Notes: generated by a model from the letters alone, not told the origin. 64,000 nucleotides of DNA from Clostridia bacterium (GCA_017623595.1 JAGAOU010000037.1:23171-87170); one strand, 5' to 3'. Shown: positions 1 through 8,720, counted from the first letter of the stretch. Translations and numbers: made by a program.

Positions 1-966
1 AAGCATATTGCACGCACCCGTAATGAGGGATGTCTGGATGATGTGGGCGGCTTCGGCGGATGCTTCGGTTTGCCCATTGCCGGCATGGAGGAGCCCGTTC
101 TTGTGTCGGGTACCGACGGCTGCGGAACCAAGGTAAAGCTTGCCATTCTCATGGACAAGCACGATACCATCGGTATCGATGCCGTTGCCATGTGTGTCAA
201 CGATATTATCTGCTGCGGTGCAAAGCCTCTGTTCTTCCTGGACTACATTGCCTGCGGTAAGAACATTCCCGAAAAGATTGCCGAGATCGTCAGCGGTGTT
301 GCCGAGGGTTGCGTGCAGTCCGGTGCCGCTCTGATCGGCGGGGAAACGGCAGAGCATCCCGGTATGATGCCCGTGGAGGACTACGACCTTGCAGGTTTTG
401 CCGTCGGTATCGTTGATAAGAAGAAAATTCTGGACAACACCCGCATGGCGGAAGGGGATATTGTGATTGCCCTGGCCTCTACGGGAATTCACTCCAACGG
501 ATTCTCCCTTTGCCGTAAGGTGTTTGATATTGATAACAACAACCCCGACCTCTATGTTCCCAAGGGAGAGCTGGGCGGAAAAACCACGGCGGAGGCTCTG
601 TTGGTTCCCACCAGAATTTACGTCAAATCGGTGCTCGCTCTGCTGGAAAAGGTGGATGTGAAGGGGATTTCCCATATCACCGGCGGCGGCTTCTACGAAA
701 ATATTCCCAGAAGCATTCCCGACGGCCTGGGCGCCAAGATTGACAAGAGTGCCGTTAAGGTGCTTCCCATTTTCGATCTCATCGCCAAGACGGGTAATAT
801 CCCCGAACGGGATATGTACAACACTTATAATATGGGTGTCGGCATGAGCATCGTTGTCCCCAAGAATGAGGTGGATACCGCCCTTGAAATCCTCAAGGCC
901 AACGGGGAAGATGCTTACGTCATCGGTGAAATCATCGCCTCCGACGAAAAGGTGGTCTTATGCTGA
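1..966 (+). CDS. purM: Phosphoribosylformylglycinamidine cyclo-ligase (AIR synthetase), 5' end outside window
   Basis: PurM closes the imidazole ring: FGAM plus ATP gives AIR, step 5 of purine synthesis, in the cytosol. The reading frame is open from base 1 and the visible part covers about 320 codons. It starts inside the conserved DDVGGFGGCFGLP region, so only a short N-terminal piece (roughly 20-30 residues by family length) is missing. PurM/AIR-synthase motifs are clear: VLVSGTDGCGTK, AMCVNDIICCGAKPLFFLDY, GGETAEHPGMM, STGIHSNGFSL and HITGGGFYENIPR. The stop overlaps the purN start by 7 bases, which indicates translational coupling. The identity is secure; only the true start is unknown. 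Confidence 0.97.
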   Translation, partial: KHIARTRNEGCLDDVGGFGGCFGLPIAGMEEPVLVSGTDGCGTKVKLAILMDKHDTIGIDAVAMCVNDIICCGAKPLFFLDYIACGKNIPEKIAEIVSGVAEGCVQSGAALIGGETAEHPGMMPVEDYDLAGFAVGIVDKKKILDNTRMAEGDIVIALASTGIHSNGFSLCRKVFDIDNNNPDLYVPKGELGGKTTAEALLVPTRIYVKSVLALLEKVDVKGISHITGGGFYENIPRSIPDGLGAKIDKSAVKVLPIFDLIAKTGNIPERDMYNTYNMGVGMSIVVPKNEVDTALEILKANGEDAYVIGEIIASDEKVVLC

Positions 967-1592
967 GTCCCGTTCGGATTGCCGTCCTTGTTTCGGGCGG
1001 CGGAACCAATCTGCAAGCCCTGATCGATGCGGAAAAAACCGGCATGTTCGGCGCAGGGAAGATTTCTCTTGTTCTCGCCTCCAAGCCCGGGGTTTATGCC
1101 CTTGAGCGTGCGACAAACAATGGGATTCCCGCCAAGGTTTTGCCCCGCAAGGCCTTTGAGTCCATCGCCGATTATTCCAAAGCCCTGGCGGATACGTTAC
1201 AGGAAGAGAAGATCGATCTTGTGGTGCTGGCAGGCTTTTTGACCATCATCGACGAGCAGGTGTTTGAAGCCTTCCCTTACCGTATTCTCAACGTTCATCC
1301 TGCCCTGATTCCCTCCTTCTGCGGGAAGGGATACTATGGGCTTCATGTTCATGAGGCGGCTTTGGCGAAGGGCGTGAAGATTTCGGGCGCTACGGTGCAT
1401 TTTGTTACCCCCGAATGTGACGCGGGCCCCATCGTTCTGCAAAAGGCGGTGGATGTCAGGCAGGACGATACCCCGGAGACCTTGCAACAGCGCATCATGG
1501 AAGAAGCGGAGTGGAAAATTCTTCCCGAAGCTGTGAAGCTTTTCTGTGAAGGAAAGCTCCGTGTTTCCGATAACAAAGTTTACATTGACTGA
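960..1592 (+). CDS. purN: Phosphoribosylglycinamide formyltransferase (GART)
   Basis: PurN transfers a formyl group from 10-formyl-THF to GAR, step 3 of purine synthesis. The 210-residue length is normal for the family. The N-terminal phosphate-binding motif VLVSGGGTNLQAL is present, and the catalytic trio is visible as N111 and H113 in NVHPALIPSF and D154 in TPECDAGPI. The start ATG overlaps the purM stop. Its formyl donor is made by fhs further down the same operon. Nothing looks disrupted. Confidence 0.97.
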   Translation: MLSPVRIAVLVSGGGTNLQALIDAEKTGMFGAGKISLVLASKPGVYALERATNNGIPAKVLPRKAFESIADYSKALADTLQEEKIDLVVLAGFLTIIDEQVFEAFPYRILNVHPALIPSFCGKGYYGLHVHEAALAKGVKISGATVHFVTPECDAGPIVLQKAVDVRQDDTPETLQQRIMEEAEWKILPEAVKLFCEGKLRVSDNKVYID

Positions 1593-1613
1593 AGACCGAA
1601 AGGAGATCTTTTT

Positions 1614-2330
1614 ATGAAAATTTCCACCATTGCAAATGAACTGAATTCTTTGGCTTACCACGGCCGCGGTATTATCATCGGAAAGAGCGCTGACGGAAAA
1701 AAAGCGATCACCGCTTATTTCATCATGGGGCGCAGTGAAAACAGCCGTAACCGTGTCTTTGTTGCGGAAGGGGACGCAATGCGCACCAAAGCCTTTGATG
1801 AATCCAAAATGATCGATCCCCATCTGATCATTTATTATCCCGTCCGTGTTCTCGGAAATAAGACTATTGTTACCAACGGTGATCAGACCGACACTATTTA
1901 CGATCTGATGGATAAGCAGATGACCTTCGAACAGGCCCTTCGTACCCGTGAATTTGAAGATGATAAGCCTAACTTCACTCCCCGCATTTCGGGCATTATC
2001 CATCACGAAAAGGGCGAAATGAACTTTGCCATGTTCATTCTGAAGTCCGCCGAGGGCGACGATTCCTCCTGTGAGCGCTTCACCTTCGCCTACAACAATC
2101 CCATTGCGGGAAAGGCGAAATTTATCCACACCTATAACGGTGACGGCAATCCCCTTCCTTCCTACGAAGGAGAGCCCAAGACTCTGGAACTGCCCGACAC
2201 CGATATTGATTCTCTCACAGATCTGATCTGGACCAATCTGAACGAAGATAACAAGGTATCCCTCTTTGTTCGTTACATTGATTTGGAAAACGGCGAGACC
2301 GAAACCCGCATCGTCAACAAAAACGTTTAA
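1614..2330 (+). CDS. purO: IMP cyclohydrolase, PurO-like
   Basis: This probably closes FAICAR to IMP, the last step of purine synthesis. The 238-residue protein resembles the stand-alone IMP cyclohydrolase family first described in archaea (PurO, Ntn-hydrolase-like fold) and also found in some Clostridia. The visible N-terminal signature is YHGRGIIIGKSADGKKA followed by GRSENSRNR. It shows none of the MGS-domain motifs that carry cyclohydrolase activity in bacterial PurH. An AAAGGAG site lies 9-10 bases before the ATG. The next gene is the AICAR transformylase, so the two together replace bifunctional PurH. The family call rests on motif memory and context; a profile search would settle it. 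Confidence 0.85.
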   Translation: MKISTIANELNSLAYHGRGIIIGKSADGKKAITAYFIMGRSENSRNRVFVAEGDAMRTKAFDESKMIDPHLIIYYPVRVLGNKTIVTNGDQTDTIYDLMDKQMTFEQALRTREFEDDKPNFTPRISGIIHHEKGEMNFAMFILKSAEGDDSSCERFTFAYNNPIAGKAKFIHTYNGDGNPLPSYEGEPKTLELPDTDIDSLTDLIWTNLNEDNKVSLFVRYIDLENGETETRIVNKNV

Positions 2331-2344
2331 TTAAGGAAAGGGAA

Positions 2345-3535
2345 ATGAAAATGAAAGAATTTGAACTGAAGTACGGTTGTAACCCCAATCAGAAGCCCGC
2401 AAAAATTTTTATGCATGACGGATCCGATCTTCCCATCGAAATCCTTTCCGGCCGTCCCGGATTCATTAACTTCCTGGACGCCTTTAATTCCTGGCAGCTG
2501 GTCAAAGAACTGAAGGAAGCCCTCGGCCTTCCCGCCGCTGCATCCTTCAAGCATGTTTCTCCCACCTCTGCCGCCGTGGGTACCCCCCTTCCCGAAAAAC
2601 TGAAGAAGGCTTGCTTTGTGGATGACATCGAAGGCCTGGATGAGAATCCTTTGGCCTGCGCCTATGCCCGTGCCCGCGGTACCGACCGTATGTGCTCCTA
2701 CGGTGACTGGGTTGCCCTTTCCGATGTTTGTGACAAAATGACCGCCGAGTTGATCTTCCGTGAAGTTTCCGACGGCGTTATCGCTCCCGGGTATACCGAG
2801 GAAGCCCTCGAAATCCTCAAGGGCAAACGTAAGGGGAACTACAATGTGGTCAAGATCGATCCCAACTATGTCCCCGATGCCATCGAGCATAAGCAGGTTT
2901 ACGGTATTACCTTTGAGCAGGGCCGCAACGCTGTTGCCATCGATGCAAAGATGCTGGAAAACGTGGTCACCGAGAAGAAGGATCTTCCCGAATCCGCAAA
3001 GAGAGACCTGGTTGTTGCTCTGATTACTCTGAAATACACGCAGTCCAACTCGGTTTGCTACGCCGTGGACGGCCAGGCCATCGGTGTGGGTGCCGGACAG
3101 CAGTCCCGTATTCATTGTACCCGTCTTGCCGGCGGAAAGGCAGACACCTGGCATCTGCGTCAGGCCGACAAGGTCCTTAACCTGCCCTTCAAGCCCGAGT
3201 TGTCCCGTCCCGAACGTGACAACGTCATCGACGGCTACATCAACAAAAACGAAGAGGATGTTTGCGCTGAAGGCGTTTGGCAGAAATACTTCACCGTCCG
3301 TCCCGAGCCCTTTACCTCCGAGGAAATGAAGGCATATCTTGCCACCATCCGCGGTGTTGCTCTGGGCTCTGATGCTTTCTTCCCCTTTGATGACAATATT
3401 CAGCGCGCTTACGCCAGCGGTGCAGATTATATCGCAGAACCCGGCGGCTCCATCCGTGATGACATTGTTATCTCCCGTTGCAATGAACTGGGCATTTCCA
3501 TGGCATTTACGGGTCTCCGTTTGTTCCACCACTAA
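2345..3535 (+). CDS. purH: AICAR transformylase, stand-alone (no cyclohydrolase domain)
   Basis: This enzyme formylates AICAR to FAICAR with 10-formyl-THF, the penultimate purine step. At 396 residues it corresponds only to the C-terminal transformylase part of PurH (whole PurH is about 510-590). Motifs include LKYGCNPNQKPAKI, RPGFINFLDAFNSWQLV, the catalytic Lys-His pair K69-H70 in SFKHVSPTSAAVG, and near the end SDAFFPFDDNIQRA and the C-terminal FTGLRLFHH. The start 14 bases after purO has a purine-rich site (AAGGAAAGGG). The N-terminal MGS-like domain is absent, not truncated, since a clear ribosome site precedes this start and purO fills the missing role. Confidence 0.93.
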   Translation: MKMKEFELKYGCNPNQKPAKIFMHDGSDLPIEILSGRPGFINFLDAFNSWQLVKELKEALGLPAAASFKHVSPTSAAVGTPLPEKLKKACFVDDIEGLDENPLACAYARARGTDRMCSYGDWVALSDVCDKMTAELIFREVSDGVIAPGYTEEALEILKGKRKGNYNVVKIDPNYVPDAIEHKQVYGITFEQGRNAVAIDAKMLENVVTEKKDLPESAKRDLVVALITLKYTQSNSVCYAVDGQAIGVGAGQQSRIHCTRLAGGKADTWHLRQADKVLNLPFKPELSRPERDNVIDGYINKNEEDVCAEGVWQKYFTVRPEPFTSEEMKAYLATIRGVALGSDAFFPFDDNIQRAYASGADYIAEPGGSIRDDIVISRCNELGISMAFTGLRLFHH

Positions 3536-3556
3536 TAAAAGAGGAGGTACGATACT

Positions 3557-4657
3557 ATGAAGAAGATTTTTGCATTGTTGCTTTGTCTTTCTATGGTTTT
3601 TGCTCTCGTTGCCTGCGGCGGCGGAGAAGAAACGCTCACGGACGGTTCGGATGCATCGGTTGACGCTTCCACCGAAACCTCCACTGACACGTCTTCCAAT
3701 ACGTCCACCAATACAAACGGTTCTTGGGGCGATCTTCCCGAGGATACCGTTCCCAACCTGGTAATCGCTAACGATCAGATCAAGGAACGTGCCGTTATCT
3801 ATGATCTGGATGCCTACGAAGAAGGCGATACTCTGGATGATCTTGAGGTTTGGTCGGTTCCTACCGGTCATGCGGCAGGTGTTAAGTACCGCGAAGACAC
3901 GGTTTTCGGTGACGTTGTTATTGTTGCCGGATCTCAGACGTCCGCTATTTACAAATATCCCTCTAAGGAAGTTGTTTGGAGTACTTCCAACCCCGGAAAT
4001 AATCCCCACTCCATCGAAATTCTTCCCTCCGGTAATATCGTTATTGCCAACTCCACGGGCAACTGCCTCAGAGTTTTTTCCGCTTCTGCGATTTTGGACG
4101 GGAATAAGGGTGTTGCTCAGAAATTTACTGATTACACGTTGAAGGGTGCTCACGGTGTTTTGTGGGATCCCGAATATGAAGTTCTGTGGGCGCTGGGCGG
4201 TTACGAACTGGCGGCTTATGCCATCTCCGGCACCGGAACAGGTGAAAAATTGTCCAAAGTGGGCGGTATGGGGTGCGATATTTCCAAACTGGGCTACGGT
4301 CATGACCTCCAGCCCGACTATACCGACACACGTTATCTCTACTTCACTGCGGGGAATGCCTACCGCTTTGATAAAGAAGAGAACAAGGCAGGCAGTTTCC
4401 CCCAGGCCAGCACGATGCAGCAAAAGGAAATCAAAGGATTTTCCAACAATCCCAATGGGAATGTGTTTACCACAGGTCCTCTCGGCGGTGCCGGAAAGTT
4501 CTTTGCCAACAGCTCCAAGGAATCCTGGCTGACCGATACGATTTATTTCTTCACCAAGAAGGTTGTCAAGGACCGAGTTGTTGTTACGAAAAACGAATTT
4601 GTTTCGGAATCCAGCGCCTTCTATAAGGTTCGTGCGTTCTACGGACAGTATCAATAA
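3557..4657 (+). CDS. Probable DUF6528-like beta-propeller lipoprotein, copy 1 of 5
   Basis: Function unknown. The 366-residue protein has a lipoprotein signal (lysine-positive start, hydrophobic core, lipobox LVAC with Cys about residue 20). A low-complexity Asp/Ser/Thr linker (about 25-55) follows, then a domain of about 300 residues shared with the next four genes. Shared landmarks are ANDQI..RAVIYDLD, HAAGVKYREDTVFGDV, NPHSIEILPSGNIVIANS, HGVLWDPEYEVLWALG, GHDLQPDY.DTRYLYFT and a C-terminal SAFYKVRAFYGQY. The pattern of repeated short beta-strand blocks suggests a propeller, and from memory it matches DUF6528 proteins. It should sit on the outer face of the membrane. It starts 21 bases after the AICAR transformylase with a GAGGAGG site, so it is transcribed within the purine operon, an odd place for a lipoprotein. 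Confidence 0.72.
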   Translation: MKKIFALLLCLSMVFALVACGGGEETLTDGSDASVDASTETSTDTSSNTSTNTNGSWGDLPEDTVPNLVIANDQIKERAVIYDLDAYEEGDTLDDLEVWSVPTGHAAGVKYREDTVFGDVVIVAGSQTSAIYKYPSKEVVWSTSNPGNNPHSIEILPSGNIVIANSTGNCLRVFSASAILDGNKGVAQKFTDYTLKGAHGVLWDPEYEVLWALGGYELAAYAISGTGTGEKLSKVGGMGCDISKLGYGHDLQPDYTDTRYLYFTAGNAYRFDKEENKAGSFPQASTMQQKEIKGFSNNPNGNVFTTGPLGGAGKFFANSSKESWLTDTIYFFTKKVVKDRVVVTKNEFVSESSAFYKVRAFYGQYQ

Positions 4658-4724
4658 TCTTGACAGGATTTTTTCTTCTCGGCAACGTTTGTTGTGAGTA
4701 TCACAAAATAAGGGGTATAACATC

Positions 4725-5813
4725 ATGAAAAAGATTTTTGCATTAGTGCTTTGTCTCTCAGTGCTTTTTTCTCTTGTTGCCTGCGGAGGTGGGGAAGTTC
4801 CCTCTGATGGGTCGGACGCATCGGTTGATGCGTCCTCCGAATCCTCTACCGACACCTCCACCGATACCTCCGGTTGGACCGGTCTTCCCGAAGACACGGT
4901 TGATAACTGGGTTATTGCCAACGATCAGATCAAGGATCGCGTTGTTGTGTATGATCTGGATGCATACGAAGAAGGTGATGTTCTGGAGGATTTGGAGGTT
5001 TGGTCTGTTTCGACCCAGGGCCAGGCCGCAGGGGTAAAGTATCGTGAGGATACCGTGTTCGGCGATGTTGTTATCGTTGCGGGCAGTCATTCCGCCATTT
5101 ATGAATATCCCTCCGGAAAAGAGCTTTGGTCCACAAACAATCCCGGAAACAATACACATTCCATTGAGATCCTTCCCTCCGGGAATATCGTTCTTGCCAA
5201 TTCCACAGGCAACAGCCTGCGCATGTTCCAAGCCAGCGCTATCCTGAGCGGCGACAGCAAGAAGTCTCAAAGCTTTAAGGACTATGAATTGGCCGGTGCG
5301 CACGGGGTTCTGTGGGATCCCGAATACGATGTTCTGTGGGCCCTGGGTAACGGCGAAATCGCCGCCTATGCCCTTGCCAACAGTAGCGCGGGAGAGGTCC
5401 TTTCCAAGGTTTCCGGAATGGGGACCACCTTCTCGGGTCTGAAGGGGAGTGGCCATGATTTGCAGCCTGACTATAGTGATACCCGTTATCTCTATTTCAC
5501 CGCAGGAAATGTTTACATGTTCGATAAGGAAGAAAATAAGGTTCGGACCAGTTTCCCCTATTCTTCTACTTTCCAGCTTCCCGAAATCAAGGGCTTTTCC
5601 AACAACCCCAACAAGAAGTTTTTCAGTACGGGACTTCTGGGAGGAGAAGGAAAGTTCTTCGAAGGCCATTGGAAGGAAAGTTGGCTGACCGATACCATTA
5701 TTTTTTACTTCAGAATCGAAAAGCGTGGCCAGGTTGCCATGCGCAAGGTTGAAATTGTTGCGGAAGAAAGTGCTTTTTATAAGGTTCGTGCTTTTTACGG
5801 ACAATATCAATAA
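4725..5813 (+). CDS. Probable DUF6528-like beta-propeller lipoprotein, copy 2 of 5
   Basis: The closest relative of the preceding gene (362 residues), with the same layout: signal peptide with lipobox LVAC, an acidic Ser/Thr linker and the shared propeller-like domain. Landmark blocks recur as ANDQIKDRVVVYDLDAYEEG, VKYREDTVFGDVVIVAGS, THSIEILPSGNIVLANS, GAHGVLWDPEYDVLWALG and the C-terminal SAFYKVRAFYGQYQ, identical to copy 1. A gap of 67 bases separates the copies. The bases just after both stops are alike (CAATAAnCTTGA then a GATTTT run), which points to recent duplication. Predicted to be a cell-surface lipoprotein; ligand unknown. Confidence 0.72.
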   Translation: MKKIFALVLCLSVLFSLVACGGGEVPSDGSDASVDASSESSTDTSTDTSGWTGLPEDTVDNWVIANDQIKDRVVVYDLDAYEEGDVLEDLEVWSVSTQGQAAGVKYREDTVFGDVVIVAGSHSAIYEYPSGKELWSTNNPGNNTHSIEILPSGNIVLANSTGNSLRMFQASAILSGDSKKSQSFKDYELAGAHGVLWDPEYDVLWALGNGEIAAYALANSSAGEVLSKVSGMGTTFSGLKGSGHDLQPDYSDTRYLYFTAGNVYMFDKEENKVRTSFPYSSTFQLPEIKGFSNNPNKKFFSTGLLGGEGKFFEGHWKESWLTDTIIFYFRIEKRGQVAMRKVEIVAEESAFYKVRAFYGQYQ

Positions 5814-5851
5814 CCTTGATATGATTTTCGGTTCCTCGGGGGCATTTACTT

Positions 5852-6766
5852 ATGGGTGGATGGAATCATCCGGTGCTTGGAAACGATCAATGGAACGAAT
5901 CCATTGTTTTGTATGATTTGGACTGCATAGATTCCCTCGGTTCTTTGGAGCAGGGGGAAATTCAACGCTGGTCTACCGATCACATATCCGGGATGACCTA
6001 TCGTGAAGATACCGTTTTCGGCGATGTATTTCTCACCGTTGGAAGGACCGCTTCCCTTGTTACTTTCCCGGAAGGGAAGGTCTTGTGGTCTACCGATTCT
6101 CCCGGACGGAATTCTCATGCGGCAGAATTGTTGCCGGGAGGTAATCTCATTGTGGCCAATTCCTCGGGGGATGATTTCCGACTGTTCTTTACGTCAGCGC
6201 TTTTGACTTCAGATCGGGATTCTGCCGCAACCTATGTTTCCTATCCGTTCTTCCACACCCACGGGGTCCTGTGGGATCCCGTGTACCAATGCCTTTGGGT
6301 GTTGGGTGCCGGGGAGCTTGCAGCCTATCGCGCGGTCGGGGAAGGGGTGTCCCAACGTTTGGAGCCCATTCCCGGAAAACGGTGGTCGATTTCCGAATAC
6401 GGGAACGGCGGTCATGATTTGAATCCCGATCCTACCGACAGCCGCTATTTGTTTTGTACACCCCTTCACGGCGTGCTTCGCTTCGACAAACAGACGGGAA
6501 CCTTTTCCCGCCCATATCCTGCACAAGCTGCCATTGCAACCCGCCATTGTAAATCCTTTTCCTGTTTTCCTGACGGAACGTTTGTTTATACCTCCCCTGC
6601 GCTTCGGGATGATCCGAAATGGAACGACTGGTGGAAGCAGAACTGGTGTACAGACAGAATTGTTTGGTTGCGGGTTTCCCCCGATGGAACTTTTGAGGAA
6701 CGGGAAATCTTTAGCGATCAAGGTGCGTTTTATAAATGTAAGGTCTTTTACGGACAGTACCTTTGA
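5852..6766 (+). CDS. Probable DUF6528-like beta-propeller protein without signal peptide, copy 3 of 5
   Basis: A 304-residue paralog of the two lipoproteins, starting almost directly at the shared domain (LGNDQWNESIVLYDLD). It has neither the signal peptide nor the acidic linker. Shared blocks are present: MTYREDTVFGDVFL, SHAAELLPGGNLIVANSSG, HGVLWDPVYQCLWVLG, GHDLNPDPTDSRYLF and FYKCKVFYGQYL. Without an export signal it should stay in the cytosol. The 38 bases before the start contain no strong Shine-Dalgarno sequence, so expression may be weaker or coupled to the gene before. It could be a duplicate that lost its export signal or one with an internal role. Function unknown. Confidence 0.68.
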   Translation: MGGWNHPVLGNDQWNESIVLYDLDCIDSLGSLEQGEIQRWSTDHISGMTYREDTVFGDVFLTVGRTASLVTFPEGKVLWSTDSPGRNSHAAELLPGGNLIVANSSGDDFRLFFTSALLTSDRDSAATYVSYPFFHTHGVLWDPVYQCLWVLGAGELAAYRAVGEGVSQRLEPIPGKRWSISEYGNGGHDLNPDPTDSRYLFCTPLHGVLRFDKQTGTFSRPYPAQAAIATRHCKSFSCFPDGTFVYTSPALRDDPKWNDWWKQNWCTDRIVWLRVSPDGTFEEREIFSDQGAFYKCKVFYGQYL

Positions 6767-6789
6767 ATTGATTACGGAGATGTTTTGTT

Positions 6790-7707
6790 ATGGAAAACAA
6801 ATCCTTTCTTGTTATCGGAAATGATCAGATGGCGGAGCAGATGACCGTCTACGATTTGGGGAAAATTCCCGAAGACGGTTCTCTGGAGGACGGGGCCGTC
6901 TGGTCCTTCCCTTCGGGACATTCCGCAGGGGTTAAATACCGTGAGAATACCGTGTTTGGCGACGTGATGCTTTTTGGCGGAAGCAGGAGTTATATGGTCT
7001 CCTATCCTTCGGGTGAAGTTCTCTGGTTTACGGATTGTTCAGGCAACAATACCCATTCGGTGGAGATTCTTCCCGGTGGGAATCTTGTGTTTGCCAATTC
7101 TACGGGGAATGACATCCGTCTTTTCTATACCTCTGCACTGCTGGCGGGAGATAAAGAAACTGCCGCCACCTATACCTCCTATCCCTTCGGATGTACCCAT
7201 GGGGTCTTGTATGATCCTGTGTATGAATGCCTTTGGGTGATCGGTGAGTGGGATCTTGCCGCTTATCGCATTGTAGGTCAGGGAACAGAGCAGACGTTGG
7301 AACCTATCGAGGGAAAATCCTATTCTCTCAAGCCCTTCGGCAATGCGGGACACGACCTGTCTCCCGATCTTTTGGACAGTCGCTATCTCTATTGCACCCC
7401 TGCCTCGGGTGTTCTTCGTTTTGACAAAGAAACGGGTGCCTTTGATACCTCTTTTGCCGACGGAACGCCTCTGCAGTCTTATTCCTTTAAGTCCTTTACC
7501 CAATTTCCCGACGGGACGTATGTTTACACTGCTCCCTATTGTAACGGTCGCCGCCGCATGCTTGAGGATTGGTGGAAGGGTAGTTGGTGCACCGATTTTA
7601 TTGGTGTTCTGCGACACTTGCCTGACGGCTCCCGACAAGAAACCCGCTATTTTGCTGATGTTGCCGCATTTTATAAGTGTCGTGCCCTTTGCGGAAGATA
7701 CTTGTAA
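6790..7707 (+). CDS. Probable DUF6528-like beta-propeller protein without signal peptide, copy 4 of 5
   Basis: A 305-residue paralog most like copy 3. It begins with MENKSFLVIGNDQMAEQMTVYDLG and has no signal peptide. Blocks shared with the set: HSAGVKYRENTVFGDVML, NNTHSVEILPGGNLVFANS, HGVLYDPVYECLWVIG, GHDLSPDLLDSRYLY and FYKCRALCGRYL. The usual terminal FYGQY is altered to LCGRY. A CGGAGA ribosome site stands 8-9 bases before the ATG, and the gap to copy 3 is 23 bases. Predicted cytosolic; function unknown. Confidence 0.68.
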   Translation: MENKSFLVIGNDQMAEQMTVYDLGKIPEDGSLEDGAVWSFPSGHSAGVKYRENTVFGDVMLFGGSRSYMVSYPSGEVLWFTDCSGNNTHSVEILPGGNLVFANSTGNDIRLFYTSALLAGDKETAATYTSYPFGCTHGVLYDPVYECLWVIGEWDLAAYRIVGQGTEQTLEPIEGKSYSLKPFGNAGHDLSPDLLDSRYLYCTPASGVLRFDKETGAFDTSFADGTPLQSYSFKSFTQFPDGTYVYTAPYCNGRRRMLEDWWKGSWCTDFIGVLRHLPDGSRQETRYFADVAAFYKCRALCGRYL

Positions 7708-7734
7708 GTGTTTTGCAAAAAAGGAGGTTTTGTT

Positions 7735-8652
7735 GTGGACCTGAATGTGTCTTCTGTTCCGAAGCTGATTCTTGCAACGGATCAGTTTCAGGAGAGGGCT
7801 GTTGTTTATGATCTGGCGCGCTACGAAGAAGGGAAGACCTTGGATGATCTTGAGGTTTGGTCTCTTCCCATTGGTCATGCCGCCGGATTAAAGTTTCGGG
7901 AAAACACTGTATTCGGTGATGTGATTATCGTGGGGGGCAGCCACAGCGCTATTTACGAATACCCCTCAGGACGCAAAATATGGGGAACCGATAACAGCGG
8001 GAACAACACCCATTCGGTAGAGCTTCTGCCCTCCGGAAATATCGTTTTTACCAATACCCACGGACACTGTCTCCGCCTATTCCTTACCTCCGCTCTGTTG
8101 GAGGGAAACGAGGCGAAAGCACAGGAATATCTTGAATATCCGAAAAACTGGGCTTACAGTGCAGTCTGGGATCCTGAACGGAAGGTTCTTTGGGCAGGCG
8201 GAAGCCGTCTTGAGGCCTACGCGGTGGAGGGAGAAGGAACGAATCAAACGCTCCGTCTTTTGGAAGATAGGGGTTATACTTACCCTGCCCATGATATGAT
8301 GCCCGATTACACCGATTCCCGCTACCTATATATGGCAGGGAACGAGGTCGTTCGCTATGATAAGCAAACCAATACAATTTCCGATCAATTCTCCTTCTGT
8401 GATGTTCTGCAGGGGGGTTCTCTGAAATGTTTCTTCAATGTCCCCTGCGGCGATTTCTACTGTAACGGAACCCTCGGAGGGAAAGGAAGGTTTTACGAAG
8501 GATTCCGGAAGGAATCCTGGCTGACCGATACAATCGTTTGTTTTTTTCGAAAGATCGATGAAAACGGAACGGTCTGCCTTGTGCGGCGAGAGTTGACCTC
8601 CTCCAAAAGTGCATTCTATAAGGTCCGTCCTCTTTACGGGAAATATCTGTAA
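7735..8652 (+). CDS. Probable DUF6528-like beta-propeller protein without signal peptide, copy 5 of 5
   Basis: Last member of the tandem set, 305 residues from the chosen GTG start. That GTG lies 7 bases after an AAAGGAGG site and gives the same length as copies 3 and 4. An in-frame GTG at 7708 would place the ribosome site inside the gene and is rejected. Shared blocks: LATDQFQERAVVYDLARYEEG, HAAGLKFRENTVFGDVII, THSVELLPSGNIVFTNTHG, HDMMPDYTDSRYLYMAG and SAFYKVRPLYGKYL. The HGVLWDP block is changed to YSAVWDPERKVLWAGG. In wording it is nearer to copies 1-2 than to 3-4, so the array is not a simple gradient. Predicted cytosolic; function unknown. Confidence 0.68.
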   Translation: MDLNVSSVPKLILATDQFQERAVVYDLARYEEGKTLDDLEVWSLPIGHAAGLKFRENTVFGDVIIVGGSHSAIYEYPSGRKIWGTDNSGNNTHSVELLPSGNIVFTNTHGHCLRLFLTSALLEGNEAKAQEYLEYPKNWAYSAVWDPERKVLWAGGSRLEAYAVEGEGTNQTLRLLEDRGYTYPAHDMMPDYTDSRYLYMAGNEVVRYDKQTNTISDQFSFCDVLQGGSLKCFFNVPCGDFYCNGTLGGKGRFYEGFRKESWLTDTIVCFFRKIDENGTVCLVRRELTSSKSAFYKVRPLYGKYL

Positions 8653-8720
8653 GGAGTTCTTGATCCTGTTGTATTATTTACGCGCCGTTCCTTTGTGGGG
8701 CGGCAGAACGGAGTTTTAGT

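Larger units (their letters stand above)
6790..8652 (+). repeat. Distal part of the five-gene tandem paralog array (copies 4-5)
   Basis: Copies 4 and 5 continue the head-to-tail array that begins at 3557. All five genes are on one strand, 23-67 bases apart, and carry the same ordered protein blocks. Copies 1-2 have lipoprotein signals and 3-5 do not. The array sits between two purine genes and has no transposase, att-like repeat or other mobility gene beside it. Expansion by unequal recombination in place is therefore the simplest explanation. Confidence 0.6.

Noticed and set aside
2327..4921. An 864-codon minus-strand open frame opposite the AICAR transformylase and first lipoprotein
   Set aside because: It spans two well-identified plus-strand genes and has no recognisable motif; other minus frames at 8727-10667 and 24035-25339 are explained the same way.
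3557..8652. Genomic island or mobile insertion
   Set aside because: No integrase, transposase, tRNA or terminal repeat is present, and spacing and ribosome sites look like ordinary operon genes.
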